Part shown: piece after piece, positions 57,280-64,000 of the stretch
How the letters are laid out: each line of letters starts with the position of its first letter
Numbering within the stretch: the first letter of the stretch is position 1
From: Amycolatopsis aidingensis
Lineage (GTDB): Bacteria > Actinomycetota > Actinomycetes > Mycobacteriales > Pseudonocardiaceae
DNA length: 64,000 nucleotides
Reading direction: 5' to 3'
NCBI RefSeq assembly: GCF_018885265.1
Contig: NZ_CP076538.1
Coordinates: 5,492,001 to 5,556,000, forward strand
Notes under the pieces: generated by a model
What the model was told of the DNA's origin: nothing
Database searches by the model: none
The model's input: the letters and a program-made list of their open reading frames with translations, nothing else
Position numbers and translations under genes: made by a program

Positions 57280-58700
57280 CCGCCGGGGCGACCCACGAGC
57301 GGACCACCCGGCTGGTGTTCCCGGACGGTTTCGTCTGGGGCGCGGCGACGGCCGCATACCAGATCGAGGGTGCGACGACCGCGGACGGACGCGGTATGTC
57401 CATTTGGGACACTTTCGCGCATACCCCTGGCAAGGTGGCGGACGGGGACAACGGGGACGTCGCCACCGACCACTACCACCAGTTCCAGGCCGATATCGCG
57501 CTGATGGCCGAGCTCGGGCTGGACGCGTACCGGTTCTCGGTGTCCTGGCCGCGGATACGTCCCGGCGGCCGTGGCCCGGTCAACGAGGCCGGACTGGACT
57601 ACTACGAGCGGCTGGTGGACGAACTGCTGCGGCACGACATCACCCCGGTGCTCACTCTGTACCACTGGGACCTGCCGCAGGAGCTGGAGGACGCGGGCGG
57701 CTGGGCCGCACGGGACACCGCCTCCTGGTTCGCCGAGTACGCGGCCGTCGTGGCGGCCCGGCTCGGCGACCGGGTTCCGCTGTGGAGCACGCTGAACGAG
57801 CCGTGGTGCTCGGCCTTCCTCGGCTATGGCTCCGGGGTGCACGCGCCGGGAAAGACCGATGGCGGGCTGGCCCTGCGGGCCGCGCACCACCTGCTGCTGG
57901 CGCACGGGCTCGGCACCGAGGTACTGCGCTCGGCGCTGCCGGCATCGGCGCAGGTCTCCATCACGCTGAACCTGTGTGCGGTCTCGGCAGGCTCGGCTGG
58001 CGAGGGCGCGCGGGACGCGGTGCGCCGGATCGACGGGCTGGCCAACCGGTTGTTCCTCGACCCGCTGCTACGCGGGCACTACCCCGCCGACGTCCGCCAG
58101 GACACCGCCGCGCTGACCGACTGGGGCTTCCTGCGCCCCGGCGACGAGCGGACCATCGCCGCCCCGATCGACCTGCTGGGTATCAACTACTACAGCCCGA
58201 CCGTGGTGGACACCGGCACCGAGCCGGACCAGGAACCCTCGCCGTGGCCCGGCTCGGAGCACGTCCGCTTCCTCAGCAAGCCGGGGCCCGCCACCGCGAT
58301 GGGCTGGACCATCGACGCGGGCGGGCTGCTGGCCGTGCTGCGCCGGGTGCACCGGGAGTACCCCGGCCTGCCGCTGATGATCACCGAGAACGGCGCCGCC
58401 TTCGACGACACGCCGGGCCCCGAGGGCGGGATCGCGGACCCCGAACGCATCGCCTACCTGCGCGACCACCTCGCCGTGGCACACGAGGCCATCGAGGCCG
58501 GGGTCGACCTTCGGGGATACTTCGTGTGGTCGTTGCTGGACAACTTCGAGTGGGCCTACGGGTACTCGAAGCGGTTCGGCATCGTCCATGTGGACTACCC
58601 GAGCCAGCGGCGCAGCCTGAAGGACAGCGCGCGCTGGTACCGGGAGGTGATCAGCACGAACGGCATCGACCCGCGAGGGGGCCTGCCGGGGGAGGCGTGA
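57276..58700 (+). CDS. GH1 beta-glucosidase, locus B
   Basis: The 474-residue product is a paralogue of the GH1 enzyme in locus A ([22 protein letters not shown], acid/base Glu175 in TLNEPWCS, nucleophile Glu371 in [11 protein letters not shown]). It has no signal peptide and carries a C-terminal extension ([15 protein letters not shown]). Following the GH16 gene it probably cleaves imported laminaribiose or longer beta-1,3-linked oligosaccharides, which is inference. Its ATG overlaps the permease stop. A hairpin lies between it and the next gene. Confidence 0.92.
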   Translation: MTAGATHERTTRLVFPDGFVWGAATAAYQIEGATTADGRGMSIWDTFAHTPGKVADGDNGDVATDHYHQFQADIALMAELGLDAYRFSVSWPRIRPGGRGPVNEAGLDYYERLVDELLRHDITPVLTLYHWDLPQELEDAGGWAARDTASWFAEYAAVVAARLGDRVPLWSTLNEPWCSAFLGYGSGVHAPGKTDGGLALRAAHHLLLAHGLGTEVLRSALPASAQVSITLNLCAVSAGSAGEGARDAVRRIDGLANRLFLDPLLRGHYPADVRQDTAALTDWGFLRPGDERTIAAPIDLLGINYYSPTVVDTGTEPDQEPSPWPGSEHVRFLSKPGPATAMGWTIDAGGLLAVLRRVHREYPGLPLMITENGAAFDDTPGPEGGIADPERIAYLRDHLAVAHEAIEAGVDLRGYFVWSLLDNFEWAYGYSKRFGIVHVDYPSQRRSLKDSARWYREVISTNGIDPRGGLPGEA

Positions 58701-58724
58701 ACGGCGTGACAGAGCGTCCGAAAA

Positions 58725-58750
58725 CCGCTCGGACCTACGGTGCCGAGCGG
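58725..58750 (+). terminator. Hairpin between GH1 and the locus B LacI gene
   Basis: CCGCTCGG (58725-58732) and CCGAGCGG (58743-58750) enclose a 10-base loop. The stem is short; it supports placing the LacI start after 58750. Confidence 0.5.
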
Positions 58751-58795
58751 AAGAACGCGCGCTCGGCGGAGCCCGCGAGCGGCGAGGCTGGGCGT

Positions 58796-59896
58796 ATGCC
58801 CCGCGGAGGTGACGACCGCGATCGAACTCCGAGCCCCGCCGAGCCGATCGCGCCGCGCGTTTCCAAGCAAGCACCGAACGAAGGGCACCTGACGCGGCGG
58901 CAGCCGACCCTGGACACCGTGGCAGCCGAGGCCGGGGTGTCCCGCGCGACGGTGTCCAGGGTGATCAACGGCTCGCCGCGGGTGTCGCCCGAGGTCAAGG
59001 AGCTGGTGGAGCAGGCGATCGCGCGGGTGGGATACGTGCCCAACCACGCCGCGCGCAGCCTGGTGATGCGGCGGACCGACTCGATCGCGCTGGTGATCAG
59101 GGAACCGGACGCGACCGTGCTCGCCGACCCGTACCTTGCGAACATCATCGTCGCCACCAGCCAGGCGCTCACCGGTACCGGCGTGCAGCTGGTGCTGGTG
59201 AACGCGCGCAACGACGCCGAGCACGCCCGGGTGGCGGACTACGTGCGCAGCGGGCATGTGGACGGGGTGCTGCTGGCGTCCATGCACGGTGAGGACCCGC
59301 TGCCGGGGCTGCTGCTCGGCGCGGGCGTGCCGACCGTGGTCGGCGGCAGGCCCGCCATCCCGGTCCCCGGACTCTGCTACGTGGACGTGGACAACCCCGG
59401 CGGCGCGCAGCTCGCCACCGAACGGCTGCTCGCCGCGGGCAGGCGGCGGATCGGCACCATCGCCGGGCCTGCGGACATGACCGCGGCCGCCGACCGGCTG
59501 GACGGCTTCCGCCGGGTGCTCGCCGAGGCCGGGCTGCCTGCGGGCACGGTGGTCCATGGCGAGTTCACCCGCGAATCCGGGCAGGCGGCCATGGCGGAGC
59601 TGCTGGAGCGGGAACCCGGGCTGGACGGGGTGTTCGCGGCCAACGACCTGATGGCGATCGGGGCGCTGCGCACGCTGCGCGCGGCCGGGCGGCGAGTGCC
59701 CGAGGACGTGGCCGTGGTCGGCTATGACGACATCGAACCGGCGCAGCACACCGAGCCCCCGCTGACCACCGTGCGCCAGCCGGTGGTGGAACAGGCGCGG
59801 CTGATGACCGAGCTACTGCTCACCCAGATCGGCGGGCAACGCGGCGGGGAGCCCGTGGTCCTGCCCACGCGACTCGTCGAGCGTGACTCGGCGTAG
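58796..59896 (+). CDS. LacI-family regulator, locus B
   Basis: The HTH TLDTVAAEAGVSRATVSRVINGSPRVSPEVKELVEQAIARVGYVPNHAARSLVMRR is followed by the sugar-binding fold (PYLANIIVATSQALTGTGVQLVLV, DGVFAANDLMAIGALRTLRAAG, VAVVGYDDIEPAQHTEPPLTTVRQP). ATG 58796 (366 residues) follows GAGG eight bases upstream; earlier GTG codons at 58697 and 58706 would add more residues, before the hairpin. It is preceded by an unusual ~40-residue N-terminal leader even from this start. It probably controls locus B from the site at 52618. Confidence 0.85.
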   Translation: MPRGGDDRDRTPSPAEPIAPRVSKQAPNEGHLTRRQPTLDTVAAEAGVSRATVSRVINGSPRVSPEVKELVEQAIARVGYVPNHAARSLVMRRTDSIALVIREPDATVLADPYLANIIVATSQALTGTGVQLVLVNARNDAEHARVADYVRSGHVDGVLLASMHGEDPLPGLLLGAGVPTVVGGRPAIPVPGLCYVDVDNPGGAQLATERLLAAGRRRIGTIAGPADMTAAADRLDGFRRVLAEAGLPAGTVVHGEFTRESGQAAMAELLEREPGLDGVFAANDLMAIGALRTLRAAGRRVPEDVAVVGYDDIEPAQHTEPPLTTVRQPVVEQARLMTELLLTQIGGQRGGEPVVLPTRLVERDSA

Positions 59897-59913
59897 TGGT
59901 AGCGTGCTGAACC

Positions 59914-60867
59914 ATGCCCCACCTGCGTTCCACGCTCGCCACGCTGCTCCTGCTCGGCGCCGTCGCCCTGACCGGCTGCGCCGACCGCGAGGAACCCGCG
60001 GGCACCGAGGGTGACGACGACGGGGCCTTCCCGGTGCGGGTACAGGCGGAGGGAGCCCCCGCGGTCACCCTGGAGACCCGGCCGGAGCGGATCGTCTCGC
60101 TGTCCCCCTCTGCCACCGAGACGCTGTACGCGGTGGGCGCTGGTGAGCAGGTGGTGGCGGTGGACTCGGCCTCGACCTACCCCGAGCAGGCGCCGCGGAC
60201 GGACCTCACCGGGCTGAACCCCGACCCGGAGGCCATCCTCACCCACCAGCCGGACCTGGTCGTGGTCAGCGCGGACCTGGAGAACAAGCTGACCGACGCG
60301 CTGGCCCCCACCGGCACGAAGACCCTGGTGCTGCCGGACGCGCGCACCCTGGACGCCGCCTACGAGCAGTTCGAGCTGGTGGGCAAGGCCACCGGGCACC
60401 CGGCCGATGGCGCGGACGTGGCCAGCCGGACCCGGGAGGACCTGGCCAAGATCATCGCCGATACGCCCGAGCCCGAACAGCCGCTGACCTACTACCACGA
60501 GCTCGACCAGACCTTCTACAGCGTGACCTCGGCCACCTTCATCGGGCAGGTGTACGACCAGTTCGGGCTGACCAACATCGCCGACGGGGATGATCCGAAC
60601 GCGGCGGGCGGCTACCCGCAGCTGTCCGCCGAGACGATCCTGCAGGCGAACCCGGACCTGATCTTCCTCGCCGACACCGTGTGCTGCGGGCAGAACGCCG
60701 AGACCATCGCCAAGCGGCCCGGCTGGGACACGCTGACCGCCGTGCAGGAAGGCCGGGTGGTGGAGCTGAACGACGACCTGGCCTCCCGGTGGAGCCCGCG
60801 GGTGGTCGAGTTCGCCCGCTCGGTGTCCGAGGCAGTGACCGCGGCGGTGTCCGGGGCGAGCGCGTAG
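59914..60867 (+). CDS. ABC substrate-binding lipoprotein, cobalamin/siderophore type
   Basis: The 317-residue product has a lipoprotein signal (TLATLLLLGAVALTGCAD) and the BtuF/FecB fold: ERIVSLSPSATETLYAVGAGEQVVAVD, LNPDPEAILTHQPDLVVVS, ISADT-like SAETILQANPDLIFLADT. A single-cysteine pair (VCCGQN) near residue 255 is unusual. The -10-like TAGCGT at 59900-59905 lies 8 bases before the ATG, so a leaderless transcript is possible. The gene begins 17 bases after the LacI stop, leaving no room for a riboswitch. Confidence 0.85.
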   Translation: MPHLRSTLATLLLLGAVALTGCADREEPAGTEGDDDGAFPVRVQAEGAPAVTLETRPERIVSLSPSATETLYAVGAGEQVVAVDSASTYPEQAPRTDLTGLNPDPEAILTHQPDLVVVSADLENKLTDALAPTGTKTLVLPDARTLDAAYEQFELVGKATGHPADGADVASRTREDLAKIIADTPEPEQPLTYYHELDQTFYSVTSATFIGQVYDQFGLTNIADGDDPNAAGGYPQLSAETILQANPDLIFLADTVCCGQNAETIAKRPGWDTLTAVQEGRVVELNDDLASRWSPRVVEFARSVSEAVTAAVSGASA

Positions 60868-60868
60868 C

Positions 60869-61897
60869 TTGTCCCGCACCACCTCGCTGCGGCCGCGCAC
60901 GGTCGTGCTCGGCCTGCTGGCGCTGGTACTGGTCATGCTGCTGAGCGTGCTGGTCGGCGCCAGCGACCTCGGCTGGCAGCGGGTGCTCGCCGAGATCGGG
61001 GCCCAGCTGACCGGCGGCACCTCCCCGCTTTCCGAGCGGGAGGCCGCGATCGTGTGGCAACTGCGGGTACCAAGGGTGCTGCTGGCCGGCCTGGTCGGCG
61101 CGGCACTGGCCAGTTCCGGGGCGGCGTTCCAGGGCGTCTTCCGCAATCCGCTTGCCGACCCGTACCTGCTCGGAGCCGCGGCAGGGGCCGGGATGGCTGC
61201 CACCATGGTGGTGGTCCTCGCCCCCGCCACCACCGGCTGGGTCGTCGGGCCACTGCCGATCGCCGCCTTCGCGGGCGCCCTGCTCGGGGTGGGGCTGAGC
61301 TGGCTGCTCGGCCGTTCCTCCGGCGGTACCGGCACGGCGACGCTGCTGCTGGCGGGGGTGGCGGTGGCCGCCTTCCTCACCGCCGTGCAGACCTTCGTGC
61401 AGCAGCTGAACACCGAGACGATCCGGCAGGTGTACACCTGGATGCTCGGCGGGCTGAACATCAGTGGCTGGCGTGAGGTGCTGCTGGCACTGCCGTATGT
61501 GGCGATCGCGGCCGTGGTGCTGTGCCTGTGCGCCCGGCTGCTGGACGTGCTGACCCTCGGGGACGCGGAGGCGGCCTCGCTCGGCGTCCGGCCGTCTCGC
61601 GTGCGGCTGCTGCTGCTCGCGGCCGCCTCCCTGGCCACGGCCGCCGCGGTGGCGGTGAGCGGGCTGATCGGGTTCGTCGGCATCGTGGTGCCACACCTGG
61701 TACGGCTGCTGGCCGGGGCGAGCTACCGGGTGATCGTGCCGCTGTCCCTGATCGGCGGCGCGGTCTTCCTGATCGTGGCCGACCACATCGCGAGCACGGT
61801 GCTGCCGGGTGAGCTGCCGCTTGGTGTGGTCACCGCCTTCGCAGGCGCCCCGTTCTTCCTGCTCATCCTGCGCACCACGAGGACCCGCCTGCCATGA
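60869..61897 (+). CDS. ABC permease, FecCD/BtuC family
   Basis: The 342-residue product has about ten predicted membrane helices, with WQLRVPRVLLAGLVGAALASSGAAFQGVFRNPLADPYLLG, LGDAEAASLGV and GLIGFVGIVVPHLVRLLAGASYRVIVPLSLIGGAVFLIVADH, all BtuC/FecD hallmarks. The likely start is TTG 60869, one base after the preceding stop. The TGA (61895-61897) is made by the palindrome that also carries the ATPase ATG. Confidence 0.88.
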   Translation: MSRTTSLRPRTVVLGLLALVLVMLLSVLVGASDLGWQRVLAEIGAQLTGGTSPLSEREAAIVWQLRVPRVLLAGLVGAALASSGAAFQGVFRNPLADPYLLGAAAGAGMAATMVVVLAPATTGWVVGPLPIAAFAGALLGVGLSWLLGRSSGGTGTATLLLAGVAVAAFLTAVQTFVQQLNTETIRQVYTWMLGGLNISGWREVLLALPYVAIAAVVLCLCARLLDVLTLGDAEAASLGVRPSRVRLLLLAAASLATAAAVAVSGLIGFVGIVVPHLVRLLAGASYRVIVPLSLIGGAVFLIVADHIASTVLPGELPLGVVTAFAGAPFFLLILRTTRTRLP

Positions 61898-61930
61898 GTG
61901 GCCCGTCTGCGACGAACGGGCCACTCATGG
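61892..61930. repeat. REP-like palindrome, copy 2, inside the ABC operon junction
   Basis: Arms CCATGAGTGGCCCGT (61892-61906) and ACGGGCCACTCATGG (61916-61930) are exact complements around a 9-base loop. The element contains the permease TGA and two possible ATPase ATGs (61894 and 61927), so it overlaps three codons of this junction. Confidence 0.85.
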
Positions 61931-62706
61931 CGGTGAGCCTGCGGGGGGTGAGTGCGGGGTACGAGGGACGACGGGTGGTGCACGACGTCTCGGCCGAGGT
62001 GCCCGAGGGCAGCTGGCTGGCGATCGTCGGGCCGAACGGGGCGGGCAAGTCCACCCTGCTCAAGGCGACGGCCGGGCTGGTCGCCGCGGAGGGCACCATC
62101 GAGCTGCACGGCATGGCGGCGAACACGCTGTCCCGCAAGGAGAAGGCCCGCGAGGTCGGCTACGCCCCGCAGGATCCCGCACTCCCGGAAGGGCTCACCG
62201 TCACCGACTACGTCCTGCTCGGCCGCACCCCGCACCTCGGCACCCTCGCGCGGGAGAGCTCGCGCGATCTGTCCATTGTGGAAGAAGTGCTGGCGAGGCT
62301 GGACCTGGACGGCTTGGCAGGCAGGCCGTTACGCACACTGTCCGGCGGCGAGCGGCAGCGGGCGGTGCTGGCCAGGGTGCTGGCCCAGCGCACCAGGCTG
62401 TTGCTGCTGGACGAGCCGACCACCGGGCTGGACATCGGGCACGCCCAGGCCCTGCTGGAGCTGGTGGACCGGCTGCGCCGCGAGGACGGCATCACCGTGG
62501 TGTCCACCCTGCACGACCTCACCTTCGCCGCGCAGTACGCGAACCAGGTGCTGTTGCTGGACGGGGGCGAGGTCGTCGCGGCGGGCCCGGCGAGCGAGGT
62601 GGTCACCGCCGAGCGGCTGGCCCGCCACTACGCCGCCACCGTCGAGGTGCTCACCTCCACCCACGGCAACCTGGTCGTCGCCCCCACCCGTCCCCCACTG
62701 CTGTGA
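61894..62706 (+). CDS. ABC transporter ATPase, BtuD/FecE family
   Basis: The 270-residue product has Walker A GPNGAGKST (about residues 50-58), signature LSGGERQR (about 148-155), Walker B LLLLDEP and the H-loop TLHD. ATG 61894 overlaps the permease stop as ATGA, but the first 11 residues (MSGPSATNGPL) are encoded by a repeated palindrome, so the natural start may be ATG 61927 (MAVSLRGVSAGYEG). With the previous two genes it forms a vitamin B12 or Fe-siderophore importer; the substrate cannot be read. Confidence 0.92.
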   Translation: MSGPSATNGPLMAVSLRGVSAGYEGRRVVHDVSAEVPEGSWLAIVGPNGAGKSTLLKATAGLVAAEGTIELHGMAANTLSRKEKAREVGYAPQDPALPEGLTVTDYVLLGRTPHLGTLARESSRDLSIVEEVLARLDLDGLAGRPLRTLSGGERQRAVLARVLAQRTRLLLLDEPTTGLDIGHAQALLELVDRLRREDGITVVSTLHDLTFAAQYANQVLLLDGGEVVAAGPASEVVTAERLARHYAATVEVLTSTHGNLVVAPTRPPLL

Positions 62707-62752
62707 GTGGCCCGTTCCCTGCGAAAAATGCAGGGAACGGGCCACTCACAGC
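62700..62752. repeat. REP-like palindrome, copy 3
   Basis: 23-base arms (62700-62722, 62730-62752) are exact complements with a 7-base loop (GAAAAAT). The arm starts GCTGTGAGTGGCCCGTTC, the same 18 bases as copy 1. It contains the ATPase TGA and lies 15 bases before the convergent lgt stop, so it may end both transcripts. Confidence 0.85.
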
Positions 62753-62767
62753 AGTCAGGCGGGGTGG

Positions 62768-63817
62768 TTACTGGCCGGGCTCGACCTTGCGTTCCTCGGT
62801 GGAGGGGGTCTCGCCGGAGTCCGGAGACGAGCCTGCTTCCGTGGTCTCGGGGGTCTCCGCGGCGGTGTTTTCGGCGTCTTCGGGATCCTGGGTGTCCGGC
62901 CGGGCCGCGGTGCCGCCGCTGCCGTCGTCGTCCTCGGTACCCCGGTCGCGCAGGGTCTCCGGAGCCTCCCTCGGACCGCGCCTGGCGGCGAGCACGATGT
63001 AGAGCACGGCACCGGCGAACACCAGCATCGAGGTCCAGACGTTCACCCGCAGGCCGAGGATGTGGTTGGCGGTGTCGGCGCGCATCATCTCGATCCAGAA
63101 CCGGCCCGCGGTGTAGCCGGCCACGTACAGCGCGAACGCCCGGCCGTGCCCGAGCCGGAACCGCCGGTCGGCCCACACCACCAACAGCGCGACACCGAGG
63201 TTCCACAGCAGCTCGTAGAGGAAGGTGGGGTGCACGACCTTCTCCACGGTGTCCAGCGCCACCCCGCCGATCGGGTCGCTGAGCCCGGTCGCCGGGTCCA
63301 CCCGGGGGTAGATCTCCAGGCCCCAGGGAACGTCGGTCTCCCGGCCGTAGAGTTCCTGGTTGAAGTAGTTGCCCAGCCTGCCAACGGCCTGCGCGACCAC
63401 GATGCCGGGGGCGACCGCGTCGGCCACCGCGGGCAGCGGGATGCCCTTGCGGCGGCAGGCGAGCCAGGCACCGACCCCGCCCAGCGCGATGGCTCCCCAG
63501 ATGCCGAGACCGCCGTCCCAGATCTTCAGCGCGTCCAGCGGGTTCTTACCCTCGCCGAAGTACAGCTGGTAGTCGGTGATCACGTGGTACAGGCGGCCAC
63601 CGACAAGCCCGAACGGCACCGCGAACACCGCGATGTCGATGATGGCGCCCTTGCTGCCGCCGCGCTGCATCCAGCGGCGCTCGCCCCACCAGATCGCGAT
63701 GACGATACCGGCGATGATGCACAGTGCGTAGGCGCGGATCGGGATCGGCCCCAGGTGCCACACCCCACGGTCGGGGCTCGGGATGTTGGCGAGGAAAGCT
63801 GCGGTCGCGGAATGCAC
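62768..63817 (-). CDS. lgt: Prolipoprotein diacylglyceryl transferase
   Basis: It attaches diacylglycerol to the lipobox cysteine of lipoproteins. The 349-residue product has the membrane pattern with VFAVPFGLVGGRLYHVITD (catalytic-type His), DGGLGIWGAI and the signature GRLGNYFNQELYG (about residues 150-162). The last 75 residues (DRGTEDDDGSGG, PEDAENTAAETPETTEAG) form a long acidic tail. GTG 63817 is preceded by TACGGT six bases upstream (leaderless type). As in other actinomycetes, trpA lies directly before it. Confidence 0.94.
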   Translation of the reverse strand: MHSATAAFLANIPSPDRGVWHLGPIPIRAYALCIIAGIVIAIWWGERRWMQRGGSKGAIIDIAVFAVPFGLVGGRLYHVITDYQLYFGEGKNPLDALKIWDGGLGIWGAIALGGVGAWLACRRKGIPLPAVADAVAPGIVVAQAVGRLGNYFNQELYGRETDVPWGLEIYPRVDPATGLSDPIGGVALDTVEKVVHPTFLYELLWNLGVALLVVWADRRFRLGHGRAFALYVAGYTAGRFWIEMMRADTANHILGLRVNVWTSMLVFAGAVLYIVLAARRGPREAPETLRDRGTEDDDGSGGTAARPDTQDPEDAENTAAETPETTEAGSSPDSGETPSTEERKVEPGQ

Positions 63818-63867
63818 GGGGTCACCGTAGCGTGCGCGACCACCCGGTGGTGCTCAGCCCTGGCGGG

Positions 63868-64000
63868 TCAGCGGGTACGAACGCCGTCGGCGAGCTCGGC
63901 GGACAGCGCGCGCACCGCCTCCGGACCCTCCGCGGCCTTGGTGACCAGGGCGGAACCCACGATCACCGCGTCGGCGAAGCCCGCGACCTCGGCGGCCTGC
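63868..64000 (-). CDS. trpA: Tryptophan synthase alpha subunit, C-terminal fragment
   Basis: 44 codons are visible, ending with TGA at 63868-63870. The sequence QAAEVAGFADAVIVGSALVTKAAEGPEAVRALSAELADGVR matches the C-terminal helix-strand region of TrpA (the GFADAVIVGSA phosphate-site segment). The rest lies outside the window. Confidence 0.92.
   Translation of the reverse strand, partial: QAAEVAGFADAVIVGSALVTKAAEGPEAVRALSAELADGVRTR

Noticed and set aside
58697..58795. LacI regulator of locus B starting at GTG 58697, overlapping the GH1 stop
   Set aside because: It would place about 70 residues before the HTH and a hairpin inside the coding region; the ATG at 58796 has a ribosome site and a better length, though it is not proven.
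59897..59913. Cobalamin riboswitch before the BtuF-like gene
   Set aside because: Only 17 bases separate the two genes, too short for a riboswitch aptamer.

Overview
The window is GC-rich with the codon use of an actinomycete. Several features point to the Pseudonocardiales (Amycolatopsis, Prauserella or Saccharomonospora type): an Rv2175c-like regulator facing a PknL-type kinase, class II DAHP synthase, a mycothiol-dependent enzyme family, an actinobacterial SOS box, a SAV_6107-type HEPN protein, many leaderless-looking promoters, and trpA next to lgt. The order level is an inference; no rRNA or tRNA gene was found.

Layout. 1-7 kb: the end of an lhr helicase gene, a secreted Gly/Asn repeat protein, a DUF1905 protein, an XRE-cupin regulator facing a methyltransferase and a DinB protein, a GT1 glycosyltransferase, a large lipoprotein and peptide deformylase. 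7.5-19 kb: a secreted S8 protease, an ACT-GNAT protein acetyltransferase, an AHSA1/ArsR pair with an upstream inverted repeat, an SOS-boxed HEPN gene coupled to a mycothiol-type isomerase, YbaK, GNAT, a P-loop kinase, an EamA transporter and a DUF885 protein. 19-27.6 kb: a PIG-L deacetylase, a polyprenyl synthase, an LLM oxidoreductase, a CGNR regulator, an MFS transporter, the Rv2175c/PknL pair and a WS/DGAT acyltransferase. 27.6-31.7 kb: an IS4-family element with target duplication, aroG and a secreted serine protease.

32-60 kb is dominated by plant or fungal glucan use. Locus A holds secreted GH9 and GH6 cellulases, a sugar isomerase-like gene, a CebEFG-type ABC importer, a GH1 beta-glucosidase and a LacI regulator. 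Locus B (52.7-59.9 kb) repeats the same plan with a secreted GH16-CBM6 beta-1,3-glucanase, a second importer, a second GH1 enzyme and a second LacI regulator. Secreted enzymes would release oligosaccharides, the importers would take them up, and the GH1 enzymes would cleave them in the cytoplasm. Neither locus encodes the importer ATPase, so a shared MsiK-type ATPase elsewhere is implied. LacI-type operator-like palindromes centred on GCGC or CG lie at four places. Between the loci sit a DeoR-LacI hybrid regulator with its own TGATCG-type sites, a 2-hydroxyacid dehydrogenase and a DUF2264 protein (a likely small sugar-acid pathway), and the gltBD glutamate synthase operon.

60-64 kb: a BtuF/FecCD/BtuD-type ABC importer, lgt, and the end of trpA. 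Three copies of a perfect palindrome beginning GAGTGGCCCGT are scattered in the window; one of them forms the stop and possible start codons at an operon junction. A loop-free 62-bp perfect palindrome carrying a LacI-type operator lies between gh6 and the isomerase gene.
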